Below, piece after piece: positions 52,601 through 60,707 of a stretch of 64,000 bases of DNA. The notes under the pieces were generated by a model. That model made no database searches. It was not told where the DNA came from and saw only the letters and a program-made list of their open reading frames with translations. The DNA comes from Cupriavidus taiwanensis (GTDB lineage: Bacteria; Pseudomonadota; Gammaproteobacteria; Burkholderiales; Burkholderiaceae): contig NZ_LT977070.1 of assembly GCF_900250075.1 (NCBI RefSeq), positions 1,245,633-1,309,632 on the forward strand, in the 5' to 3' direction. Position 1 is the stretch's first letter, and each line of letters opens with the position of its first letter. Position numbers and translations under genes: made by a program.

Positions 52601-53989
52601 ATGGCCCAGCCATCGCAGGAACATATTGAAGCACTCAAGGCGCAGCTGCGCGGACGCTTGCTGCAGCCGGGCGACGGCGGCTATGACGACGCGCGCCGGA
52701 TCTGGAACGCGATGATCGACCGCCATCCGCAGTGGATCGTGCAGGCCGCGGGCGCCGCCGACGTTGCAGCGGCGGTGAACTTTGCGCGCGAGCACGGGGT
52801 GCTGCTGTCGGTACGCGGCGGCGGCCACAACATCGGCGGGCTGGCGATCTGCGAGGGCGGCATGGTGCTGGACCTGTCGACGATGCGCTCGGTGCGCGTC
52901 GATCCCCACGCGCAACGCGCGTGGGTGGAGCCGGGCGCCACGCTGCGCGACTTCGACCATGAAGCGCAGGCGCAGGGCCTGGCCACGCCGCTCGGCATCA
53001 ATTCCACCACCGGCGTGGCCGGGCTGACGCTGGGCGGCGGCTTCGGCTGGCTCAGCCGCAAGTTCGGCACCACGGTCGACAACCTGGTGTCGGCGCAGGT
53101 CGTTACCGCCGACGGCAAGCTGGTGCGCGCCAGCAGCGACGAGAACGCCGACCTGTTCTGGGCGCTGCGCGGCGGCGGCGGCAACTTCGGCGTGGTGACG
53201 ATGTTCGAGTTCCGCCTGCATCCGGTCGGGCCGCAGGTCTATGGCGGACTGATCGTCTATCCGCTGGAGCAGGCCGCCAGCGTGCTGCCGGCCTATCGCG
53301 AGCTCTATGAATCGATGCCCGACGAGCTGACCGTGTGGGTAGTGCTGCGCCAGGCGCCGCCCCTGCCGTTCCTGCCGCCCGAGGCGCACGGCAAGCCGGT
53401 GGCGGCGCTGGCGATCTGCTATATCGGTCCGCCGGAGCAGGGGCCGAAACTGGTGGAGCCGCTGCGCCAACTTGGCACCCCGTATGGCGAGCACCTGGGA
53501 CCGATGCCGCTCACCGCGTGGCAGCAGGCTTTCGATCCGCTGCTGACGCCCGGTGCGCGCAACTACTGGAAGTCGCATAACTTCGCCGGGCTGGACGACG
53601 GGCTGATCGCGATGCTGATCGAGCAGATCGGCAAGCTGCCGTCGCCGCAATGCGAGGTCTTTATCGGCGCCATGGGCGGGCAGACCAACCGCGTCGCGCC
53701 CGACGCCACCGCCTACGCCAACCGCGATGCCAAATTCATCATGAACCTGCACGGGCGCTGGGACAGTCCTGCGGACGACGACCGCTGCATCGGCTGGGCG
53801 CGCGAGGTGTTCCGCGCGGCCGCGCCGTTCGCGCTCGGCAGCGTCTATGTCAACTTCCTCACGCAGGAGGAGGTGGACCGCGTCGGCGCTGCCTATGGGC
53901 CGAACTACGAGCGGCTGGTGGCGGTGAAGCGGCGCTACGATCCCGACAACCTGTTCCGCCATAACCACAACATCAATCCCGCGGGCTGA
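52601..53989 (+). CDS. FAD-linked oxidase of the berberine-bridge type
   Basis: The 462-residue protein has a PCMH FAD domain with SVRGGGHNIGGLA (His76, the covalent FAD anchor) and TTGVAGLTLGGGFGWLSRKFG, a substrate domain, and the BBE C-terminus YDPDNLFRHNHNINP. The second anchor cysteine of bicovalent members is replaced (region GINSTTGV), so attachment is probably through histidine alone. Substrate unknown; sugars and alkaloid-like alcohols are used by relatives. CGGGAGGCAGATC precedes the ATG. It is followed 132 bases later by ppk2. Confidence 0.87.
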   Translation: MAQPSQEHIEALKAQLRGRLLQPGDGGYDDARRIWNAMIDRHPQWIVQAAGAADVAAAVNFAREHGVLLSVRGGGHNIGGLAICEGGMVLDLSTMRSVRVDPHAQRAWVEPGATLRDFDHEAQAQGLATPLGINSTTGVAGLTLGGGFGWLSRKFGTTVDNLVSAQVVTADGKLVRASSDENADLFWALRGGGGNFGVVTMFEFRLHPVGPQVYGGLIVYPLEQAASVLPAYRELYESMPDELTVWVVLRQAPPLPFLPPEAHGKPVAALAICYIGPPEQGPKLVEPLRQLGTPYGEHLGPMPLTAWQQAFDPLLTPGARNYWKSHNFAGLDDGLIAMLIEQIGKLPSPQCEVFIGAMGGQTNRVAPDATAYANRDAKFIMNLHGRWDSPADDDRCIGWAREVFRAAAPFALGSVYVNFLTQEEVDRVGAAYGPNYERLVAVKRRYDPDNLFRHNHNINPAG

Positions 53990-54121
53990 AGGCGTATCGC
54001 GTGGCGGGCCGCATGGGGCAGGGGACAGGGGGCAGGGCAGCCTGCCCCGCCTTCACGCGGCTGCAATACGGCCATGCCAGCATCGCCGCGACCGCGTTGT
54101 ATCCACAGGGAGAGCAAGCAG

Positions 54122-55039
54122 ATGAGACCGGGTGAAGCAGAGCTGGTGCGGCGCATCCACAACGAGGTGGCCGACTACTACGACGAAGAGATCGAACTGG
54201 AACTGGACGACCGCGAGGCCAGCGAGGCCTTTGGCGATCCCGTGCACCTGGACGACCAGGCCGAGCAGGACAGCCGCCGGAAATATTTCCGCGAGCTGTT
54301 CCGGCTGCAGGGCGAGCTGGTGCGGCTGCAAAGCTGGGTCGCCGCCACCGGGCACAAGGTCGTGATCCTGTTCGAGGGGCGCGACGCCGCCGGCAAGGGC
54401 GGCGTGATCAAGCGCATCACCCAGCGGCTGAACCCGCGGGTCTGCCGCGTGGCCGCGCTGCCCGCGCCCAACGACCGCGAACGCACCCAGTGGTATTTCC
54501 AGCGCTACGTCGCGCACCTGCCCGCCGCCGGCGAGATCGTGCTGTTCGACCGCAGCTGGTACAACCGCGCCGGCGTCGAGCGCGTGATGGGCTTCTGTAC
54601 CGACGACCAGTACGAAGAGTTCTTCCGCTCCGTGCCCGAATTCGAAAAGATGCTGGTGCGTTCCGGCATCCAGGTAATCAAGTACTGGTTCTCGATCACG
54701 CACGACGAGCAGCGCCTGCGCTTTCTCAGCCGCATCCATGATCCCCTCAAGCAGTGGAAGCTCAGCCCGATGGACCTGGAATCGCAGCGTCGCTGGGAAG
54801 ACTACACGCGGGCCAAGGAGATCATGCTCGAGCGCACCCACATCGCCGAGGCGCCGTGGTGGGTGGTGCAGGCCGACGACAAGAAGCGCGCGCGGCTGAA
54901 CTGCATCCATCACCTGCTGAGCCTGGTGCCGTATGCCGAAGTCGAGTCCCCCACGGTGGTGCTGCCCGGCCGTGAACGCCACGAGGATTACGTGCGCCAG
55001 CCGGTGCCGAAGGAGATGATCGTGCCGGAGGTGTACTGA
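54122..55039 (+). CDS. ppk2: Polyphosphate kinase 2
   Basis: The 305-residue PPK2 transfers phosphate between polyphosphate and nucleotides. Walker A is FEGRDAAGKGGVIK (84-97), Walker B LFDRSWYNR (141-149), and the lid and THDEQRLRF region follow. The N-terminal extension of ~50 residues is acidic. Whether it prefers ADP/GDP or AMP cannot be decided by eye. A GGGAGAGCAAG site precedes the ATG. Several Cupriavidus-type genomes have many PPK2 copies, linked to polyphosphate storage; this copy stands alone. Confidence 0.93.
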   Translation: MRPGEAELVRRIHNEVADYYDEEIELELDDREASEAFGDPVHLDDQAEQDSRRKYFRELFRLQGELVRLQSWVAATGHKVVILFEGRDAAGKGGVIKRITQRLNPRVCRVAALPAPNDRERTQWYFQRYVAHLPAAGEIVLFDRSWYNRAGVERVMGFCTDDQYEEFFRSVPEFEKMLVRSGIQVIKYWFSITHDEQRLRFLSRIHDPLKQWKLSPMDLESQRRWEDYTRAKEIMLERTHIAEAPWWVVQADDKKRARLNCIHHLLSLVPYAEVESPTVVLPGRERHEDYVRQPVPKEMIVPEVY

Positions 55040-55106
55040 GCGGCGCAGCGCGCTAAGGGTATCCACGGGTGCACCATCGGCCCCATGCCGGAGGCGGCTA
55101 CCTATA

Positions 55107-55364
55107 ATGAAAGCGGCCACCCCGACATCCGCGGCGGCCGTGATCGTGGAACTGCTAGCTTTCTGGGCGGCCATGCTTGCCGCCTATCTCCTGATGAAGC
55201 GTGCCGGCTGCTTCAGCCAGCCGGTGCTCTATCCCGATCTGGAACACCCCTTCCGCTACTGGTGGGCGCAACGGCTGGGGCGCCAGCCAGTGGCATTGCC
55301 GCTGCCCCCCTGTACGCCGCCGCCATCGCAAGAACGCAGGCAACAAAAAACCCGGAGAGCGTGA
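55107..55364 (+). CDS. Putative small membrane protein, 85 residues
   Basis: The frame begins MKAATPTSAAAVIVELLAF and forms one hydrophobic helix (about 11-30), then a Trp/Arg-rich region and Pro-rich tail. A GGAGG lies 12 bases before the ATG. Two doubts remain: a TATAAT sequence (55103-55108) overlaps the start codon, and the last codons lie inside the terminator hairpin of the opposite-strand tRNA-Thr. It may therefore be real but short-tailed, or not a gene. Confidence 0.45.
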   Translation: MKAATPTSAAAVIVELLAFWAAMLAAYLLMKRAGCFSQPVLYPDLEHPFRYWWAQRLGRQPVALPLPPCTPPPSQERRQQKTRRA

Positions 55365-55378
55365 CGCTGTCCGGGTTT
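55345..55378 (-). terminator. Rho-independent terminator after tRNA-Thr
   Basis: Stem AAACCCGGA/TCCGGGTTT extended by AGCG-TGA-CGCT in the loop; the plus-strand A-run is the T-run for the minus-strand tRNA transcript. Confidence 0.88.
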
Positions 55379-55405
55379 GTGCGGGGCTGGGCCCTGGAAT
55401 TCTGG

Positions 55406-55481
55406 TGGTGCCGAAGAGAGGAATCGAACCCCCGACCTTCTCATTACGAATGAGCTGCTCTACCGACTGAGCTACTTCGGC
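55406..55481 (-). tRNA. tRNA-Thr (anticodon CGT)
   Basis: The minus strand gives a 76-base cloverleaf with encoded CCA: acceptor GCCGAAG/CTTCGGC, D-arm AGCTCAGTCGG, anticodon loop TTCGTAA giving CGT, and T-loop TTCGATT. It reads the ACG codon. Confidence 0.98.
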
Positions 55482-55512
55482 AACATGTTCCGGCGATCTG
55501 GAACAGCCCGCA

Positions 55513-55541
55513 ATAGTAGCAGCGTTTTCCGGCCTTGTGAA
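55513..55541 (-). promoter_or_regulatory. Promoter of tRNA-Thr
   Basis: On the minus strand TTCACA (55541 to 55536), a 17-base spacer and TACTAT (55518 to 55513), about 32 bases before the tRNA. The -35 box equals that of the tRNA-Arg promoter. Confidence 0.75.
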
Positions 55542-55579
55542 GCCCTTTTGTGTCGCCGGTGCCATCCGGCGCCGGCATG

Positions 55580-55606
55580 AAAAACGGGGCGCGGCGCGCC
55601 CCGTTT
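55580..55606 (-). terminator. Rho-independent terminator after fbp
   Basis: Stem AAACGGGGCGC/GCGCCCCGTTT with GGC loop; the A-run on the plus strand serves as T-run for fbp transcripts. Confidence 0.88.
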
Positions 55607-55625
55607 CAGGCAAGTCCGGCCGCGA

Positions 55626-56642
55626 TCAGGCCTGGGCCTGCGCTTCCTGGTGGTAGCGCGTGACGCGCTCCACCTCGTTCTTCGAGCCCAGGATCACCGA
55701 GACGCGCTGGTGCAGTTTGGTCGGCTGCACGTCGAGGATGCGCTGCTCGCCGTTGGTGGCGGCGCCGCCGGCCTGCTCGACCAGCATCGCCATCGGGTTG
55801 GCTTCGTACATCAGCCGCAGCTTGCCGGGCTTTTCCGGCTCGCGCTTGTCCCACGGGTACATGAAGATGCCGCCGCGGGTCAGGATGCGGTGCACGTCGG
55901 CGACCATCGAGGCCACCCAGCGCATGTTGAAGTTCTTGCCGCGCGGGCCTTCGTCGCCGGCCAGGCACTCGTCGATGTACTTGCGCACCGGCGGGGCCCA
56001 GTGGCGCATATTCGACATGTTGATGGCGAATTCCTTGGTATCTTCCGGGATCGTGACGTTGGACTGCGTCAGCACGAAGCTGCCGGCCTCGCGGTCCAGC
56101 GTGAACATGTGCACGCCGTTGCCGACCGTCAGCACCAGCGTGGTTTGCGGGCCGTACACGGCGTAGCCGGCCGCGACCTGGTGCGTGCCGGGCTGCAGGA
56201 AGTCGGCCTCGGTCACGGTCTGGCCGGGCTTGGGCATGTGCAGCACCGAGAAGATGGTGCCGATGGAGACGTTGACGTCAATGTTCGACGAGCCGTCGAG
56301 CGGGTCGAACATCAGCAGGTATTCGCCCTTCGGGTAGCGGTTGGGAATCTCGTAGAACGATTCCATTTCTTCCGACGCCATCGCGGCCAGGTGGCCGCCC
56401 CATTCGTTGGCGTCGAGCAGCACTTCGTTGGCGATCACGTCCAGCTTCTGCTGGGTTTCGCCCTGGACGTTGCCGGTGCCGGCCGAGCCCAGCACGCCGG
56501 CGAGGGCGCCCTTGCTGACGGCGTTGGAAATGGCCTTGCAGGCTCGCGCGACCACTTCGATCAGCAGCCGCAGTTCGGGCTGGATGGTGTTGTGCTTGCG
56601 CTGTTCCTCGACCAGGTAGCGGGTCAGGCTGATGCGAGTCAT
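55626..56642 (-). CDS. fbp: Fructose-1,6-bisphosphatase class 1
   Basis: The 338-residue enzyme removes the 1-phosphate from fructose 1,6-bisphosphate in gluconeogenesis. Metal and substrate motifs are complete: [24 protein letters not shown] (about 110-125), [14 protein letters not shown] and [24 protein letters not shown] precedes the ATG. Its location beside pepN and near maeB is chromosomal, away from any Calvin-cycle genes, so it is probably the housekeeping copy. Pair with maeB fits growth on organic acids. Confidence 0.96.
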   Translation of the reverse strand: MTRISLTRYLVEEQRKHNTIQPELRLLIEVVARACKAISNAVSKGALAGVLGSAGTGNVQGETQQKLDVIANEVLLDANEWGGHLAAMASEEMESFYEIPNRYPKGEYLLMFDPLDGSSNIDVNVSIGTIFSVLHMPKPGQTVTEADFLQPGTHQVAAGYAVYGPQTTLVLTVGNGVHMFTLDREAGSFVLTQSNVTIPEDTKEFAINMSNMRHWAPPVRKYIDECLAGDEGPRGKNFNMRWVASMVADVHRILTRGGIFMYPWDKREPEKPGKLRLMYEANPMAMLVEQAGGAATNGEQRILDVQPTKLHQRVSVILGSKNEVERVTRYHQEAQAQA

Positions 56643-56741
56643 GGTTGGTTCTCCTTGGATGGCCGCAATTCTACATGCCCGGCCGCGCGGGGCCGGGCAT
56701 CGGGGGCGTGGGCCGGGCTGCCTGTCCCGTCGCCGGCGCGC

Positions 56742-59453
56742 TCAGCCGGCCAGCGCCTTGCCAACGATCTCGCGCACGTCGCGCGACAGCGTGCTGCAGG
56801 CGGCAACGCGTTCCAGCTCGGCGCGCATGCGGTCGCGCAACGCCAGTTCGTACTTCTGCCAGCGGTCCATCACCCGCGCCAGGCGCGCCGCCACCTGCGG
56901 GTTGATGGCGTCCAGCGCCAGCACCTGGTCGGCCCAGAAGCGGTAGCCCGAGCCGTCCTCGGCGTGGAACTGCGCGGGGTTGCCGGAACAGAAGCTGAAG
57001 ATCAGCGAGCGCGCGCGGTTGGGGTTGCGCAGGTTGAAGGCGGGGTGCTCCATCAGCGCGCGCACGGTGTCGATGGTGCGCTTGCCGGCGTGCGGGCCAC
57101 CGGCCTGCGGGCCGACGCTGCCGCGCTGCATGCCCTGCAGCGAGAACCACTTGTCGATCACCAGCGGGTCGTCTTCGAAGCGCTGGTAGAAGTCCGCCAG
57201 CGCGTGCTCGCGGCCGGGGGCGAAGCTGTTGACCAGCGCCGACAGCGCGGCGAAGCGGTCGGTCATGTTGTCGGCGTGCTGGTACTGCTGGTCGGCCAGC
57301 GCCTGCATCGCGGCGTCGCCGCTGTCGGCCAGGTAGCCGAGCGCGAGGTTGCGCAGCGCGCGCTTCGCCGCCGAGGCGGCATCGGGCGAATAGGGGCCCG
57401 GCGTGGCATTGGCTTCATAGGCGGCCAGCCAGTCGGCCTGCAGCGCGAGCGCCAGGCCTTCGCGCATGAACTGGCGGGCGCGGTGGATGGCGGCGGGATC
57501 GGCCACGCCCATGCGCTCGGCCAGGTAGGCCTCCGCCGGCAGCACCAGGGCCTGCTCGCGGAAGGCGGGGTTGAGCGTGTCGTCGGTCAGCACCGCGCGC
57601 ATGGCGCGCACCAGTGCGGGATCGAGCCTGAGCTCGCGCCCGGCCTGCACGTCGGCCACCAGCTGCAGCAGTGCGCGCGTGGCCAGGCGCTGGCCGGCTT
57701 CCCAGCGGTTGAAGGCATCGCTGTCGTGCGACAGCTGGAAGGTCAGCTGCGCGTCGGTGTACTCGGCATCGACGATCACCGGCGCGGAGAAATTGCGCAG
57801 CAGCGACGGCAGCGGGGCCTGCGCGCCGCGCGGCAGGTTGATGAAGCGGAAGCTCTGCTCGGCCTGCGTGAAGTCGAGCACGCGCGTGGTGCCGGCGGGC
57901 GCGCTCTCGCCCTCGAGCTGCAGCGGCAGGTCCTTGCCGTCCGCGCCCAGCAGGCCGAGCGCGAACGGGATATGGAACGGCTGCTTCTCGGGCGTGCCGG
58001 CGCGGGTCTCGATGCCGACCTTGGGACAGCGCTGCGACAGCGTCAGCGTCAGGCTGCCGTCGTCGCCGTTCCACGCGGTGCGCGCGGTCACCACCGGCGT
58101 GCCGGCCTGGCTGTACCACAGCCCGAACTGGGTCAGGTCGCGGCCGTTGGCATCGGCCATGGCGGCGCGGAAATCGTCGCAGGTCACGGCCTGGCCGTCG
58201 TGGCGCTGGAAGTACAGGTCCATGCCCTTGCGGAAGCCTTCGCGGCCGAGCAGGGTCTGGTACATGCGCACGACCTCGGCGCCTTTCTCGTACACCGTGA
58301 CCGTGTAGAAGTTGTTGATCTCTTCGTAGCTGTCGGGGCGCACCGGATGCGCCATGGGGCCGGCGTCCTCGGGGAACTGCACCTGGCGCAGCACGCGCAC
58401 GTCCTCGATGCGCTTGACCGCGCGGCCCGATTCCGAGCCCATCATGTCGGCCGAGAACTCCTGGTCGCGGAACACCGTCAGGCCTTCCTTCAGCGACAGC
58501 TGGAACCAGTCGCGGCAGGTCACGCGGTTGCCGGTCCAGTTGTGGAAGTACTCATGGCCGACCACCGCTTCGATATTGGCAAAGTCGGTGTCGGTGGCGG
58601 TTTCCGCGTTGGCCAGCACGTACTTGGTGTTGAAGATGTTCAGGCCCTTGTTCTCCATTGCGCCCATGTTGAAGTCGCCGACGGCGACGATCATGAAGCG
58701 GTCGAGATCGAGCTCCAGGCCGAAGCGCTGCTCGTCCCAGCGGATCGAATGGACCAGCGAATCCATCGCGTGGCGGGTCTTGTCGAGGTCGCGCGGCTCG
58801 ACCCATACCTGCAGCAGCTTGTCCTTGCCGGAGGCCGACTGGATCCGTTGCTCGATGCATTCGAGCTTGCCCGCGACCAGCGCGAACAGGTACGACGGCT
58901 TGGGGAACGGGTCTTCCCACACGGCCTCGTGGCGGCCATCGGGCAGTTCGCGCTGGCTCACCAGGTTGCCGTTGGACAGCAGCACGGGATAGGCGGCGCG
59001 GTCGGCGCGCAGCGTGACGCGATAGGTCGCCATCACGTCGGGGCGGTCGAGGAAATAGGTGATGCGGCGGAAGCCCTCGGCCTCGCACTGGGTGAAGAAG
59101 TTGCCGTTGGACACATAGAGTCCCGACAGCGTGGTGTTGGCCGCGGGCTGGCAGGCGGTGGTGATTTCCAGCGTGCCTTGCGCCGGCAGGCCGGGCAGCG
59201 TCAGCGTGCCGCCGTCCTGGGTGGCGTTGGCCACCGGTTTGCCGTCCAGGCTGACGCCGATCAGTTCGAGTTCTTCGCCGGCCAGCACCAGCGGCGCGTC
59301 GGGCGCGCCCGCCGTGCGCGCGAAGCGCAGCGTGCTGGTGACCACGGTGCGCTGGGGATCGAGTTCCAGCACCAGTGCAGCGTGGTCGATGGCGAACGGT
59401 GGCGGGGTATAGTCCTTGCGATAGACGGTAACGGGCGTGTCGGTGCGCAGCAT
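56742..59453 (-). CDS. pepN: Aminopeptidase N (M1 metallopeptidase)
   Basis: The 903-residue cytoplasmic enzyme cleaves N-terminal residues from peptides. The substrate-recognition GAMEN is at 264-268 and the zinc site is His300-Glu301-x-x-His304 with Glu323 (VGHEYFHNWTGN, LKEGLTVF). Domain order matches E. coli PepN (870 residues), with slightly longer loops. The ATG at 59453 begins MLRTDTPVTVYRKDY and has a GGATCC-like site; an upstream in-frame start would add 31 residues that are not conserved. It lies 99 bases upstream of fbp on the same strand. Confidence 0.95.
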   Translation of the reverse strand: MLRTDTPVTVYRKDYTPPPFAIDHAALVLELDPQRTVVTSTLRFARTAGAPDAPLVLAGEELELIGVSLDGKPVANATQDGGTLTLPGLPAQGTLEITTACQPAANTTLSGLYVSNGNFFTQCEAEGFRRITYFLDRPDVMATYRVTLRADRAAYPVLLSNGNLVSQRELPDGRHEAVWEDPFPKPSYLFALVAGKLECIEQRIQSASGKDKLLQVWVEPRDLDKTRHAMDSLVHSIRWDEQRFGLELDLDRFMIVAVGDFNMGAMENKGLNIFNTKYVLANAETATDTDFANIEAVVGHEYFHNWTGNRVTCRDWFQLSLKEGLTVFRDQEFSADMMGSESGRAVKRIEDVRVLRQVQFPEDAGPMAHPVRPDSYEEINNFYTVTVYEKGAEVVRMYQTLLGREGFRKGMDLYFQRHDGQAVTCDDFRAAMADANGRDLTQFGLWYSQAGTPVVTARTAWNGDDGSLTLTLSQRCPKVGIETRAGTPEKQPFHIPFALGLLGADGKDLPLQLEGESAPAGTTRVLDFTQAEQSFRFINLPRGAQAPLPSLLRNFSAPVIVDAEYTDAQLTFQLSHDSDAFNRWEAGQRLATRALLQLVADVQAGRELRLDPALVRAMRAVLTDDTLNPAFREQALVLPAEAYLAERMGVADPAAIHRARQFMREGLALALQADWLAAYEANATPGPYSPDAASAAKRALRNLALGYLADSGDAAMQALADQQYQHADNMTDRFAALSALVNSFAPGREHALADFYQRFEDDPLVIDKWFSLQGMQRGSVGPQAGGPHAGKRTIDTVRALMEHPAFNLRNPNRARSLIFSFCSGNPAQFHAEDGSGYRFWADQVLALDAINPQVAARLARVMDRWQKYELALRDRMRAELERVAACSTLSRDVREIVGKALAG

Positions 59454-59661
59454 GGAAGGATCCTGTCTTCGGAAGACCGTTAGGAAAAGGGGGGCGGCCA
59501 CGCGCGTGCAAGCAAAGCATGGCGCTGAAGTCCTCATTGTAGCCAAGGGGTCGGGGCGCGGTCTGGCGGGCGCCGCACCAAGCGGTGCAGGGAATTCCCC
59601 GGCGCCGGCGTGGTCTCAGAGACACGCAGGGTTTCAGTAGATAGAAGAGCGAGGTAGCACT

Positions 59662-60372
59662 ATGTGGCAGCGCGCAGGCGGTGTCGGCAATCAAGGGACA
59701 GCGGGCCGGTGGCCCGGGCTGCGCAGGATGTGGGGCGCGCTGGCGCTGCTGACGGCGCTGCTGCTGACGGGGTGCGCCAGCACCGTGACCACCGATGTCA
59801 CGTCGTTCCGCCAGCCCGGCTGGCAGAACGACGCGCCGCGCACCTACAGTTTCGAGCATAGCGCCGAGCAGGCGGCCCAGCTCGACCGGCAGACCTATGA
59901 GCAGTGGCTGGCGGCCGCGCTGGCGGACGTCGGCTTCGAGCAGGTGCCGGCCAGGCAGGCGCGCTACCTGGTCAGCATGGATTACGACTCGGTGCCGGGG
60001 CTGGTGCGCGTGGCCGAGACGGTCTACCCGGACCCGTGGTACGGCCCCTGGGGTCCGTACTGGGGCCCGTACTGGGGACCGGGCTACTACCGGCCATGGG
60101 GTCCCTGGGGGCCATGGGGCCCGTGGGGACCGGGCTACTGGCCGCAGACGGTGGTGCGCGACGTGCCGGTGACGTTCTCGAGCCTGCGGGTGTATTTCAA
60201 GGATGCGGCCAGCGGCAAGCGGGTCTGGCAGGTCACCGCGCAGAACCAGGCCGAGAACAGCAGCCTGCCGGCGATGATGCCCTACCTGATCCGCAGTGCC
60301 TTCACCGACTTCCCGTCCGACAGCGGCCGTCCGCGTCGGGTGACGCTGGAGGTGGGGAAGGACGCCCACTAG
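59662..60372 (+). CDS. DUF4136-type lipoprotein with Trp-Gly-Pro repeat
   Basis: The 236-residue lipoprotein has signal and lipobox LLLTGC with Cys38, then a DUF4136-like domain (TFEHS-type YSFEHSAEQAAQLD, AALADVGFEQV, RYLVSMDYDS). A 37-residue insert rich in Trp, Gly, Pro and Tyr (125-161) interrupts it before the last strands (VYFKDAASGKRVWQVTAQ, FPSDSGRPRRVTLEV). Function unknown; such lipoproteins are usually in the outer membrane. GAGGTAGCACT precedes the ATG; an ATG at 59728 would shorten the signal. Confidence 0.86.
   Translation: MWQRAGGVGNQGTAGRWPGLRRMWGALALLTALLLTGCASTVTTDVTSFRQPGWQNDAPRTYSFEHSAEQAAQLDRQTYEQWLAAALADVGFEQVPARQARYLVSMDYDSVPGLVRVAETVYPDPWYGPWGPYWGPYWGPGYYRPWGPWGPWGPWGPGYWPQTVVRDVPVTFSSLRVYFKDAASGKRVWQVTAQNQAENSSLPAMMPYLIRSAFTDFPSDSGRPRRVTLEVGKDAH
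60034..60144 (+). repeat. Coding repeat of Trp-Gly-Pro units
   Basis: Thirty-seven codons encode tandem units: two YWGP units followed by four PWGP-like units and bounded by GPGYYRP and GPGYWP. The two near-identical blocks suggest duplication by slippage or recombination, so length may vary between strains. Confidence 0.85.
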
Positions 60373-60707
60373 GGCGGCCGCCGTCAGCTACCACCCGCCG
60401 CCGCAGGCCTCGCGGCGCCATGCGTGCGGATGCATGCAGGAGCATGCTTCTGCACCGCCATTGCATACCCAATGGTAAAAGCTGTTTAACGGCCAGAATC
60501 CGCGCAAAATGCGGCCTGCGGGCGTGCCGCGGTGGTACTTTGCGCGGGCGCGTGGGCTAGAATAGCTGCTCGATTTTTCCGGCCTGGCTGCCGGAGTCGT
60601 CAGTTTCGCTGCCAGAGCTTGTCCTTCGCTGCCGGCTTGTCGCTTGAGCCGGCCGAACCATGGCGGGAGAGGGGCGCTTCGGTCCGGGCCATTTTCCGGA
60701 CGAGCCA
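60373..60707. other. Gene-free region upstream of maeB
   Basis: It holds a TAGAAT -10-like box (60558-60563) for maeB, and CCATTG-N6-CAATGG (60458-60475), a spaced inverted repeat ~85 bases further upstream that could be a regulator site. GCATGC repeats lie at 60430-60450. No small gene with normal codon use is visible. The start of the maeB transcript would be near 60570. Confidence 0.45.

Noticed and set aside
55650..59483. Very long plus-strand open frame (1,277 codons) antisense to fbp and pepN
   Set aside because: It spans two real minus-strand genes and the gap between them, with no recognisable domain; a by-product of high GC.
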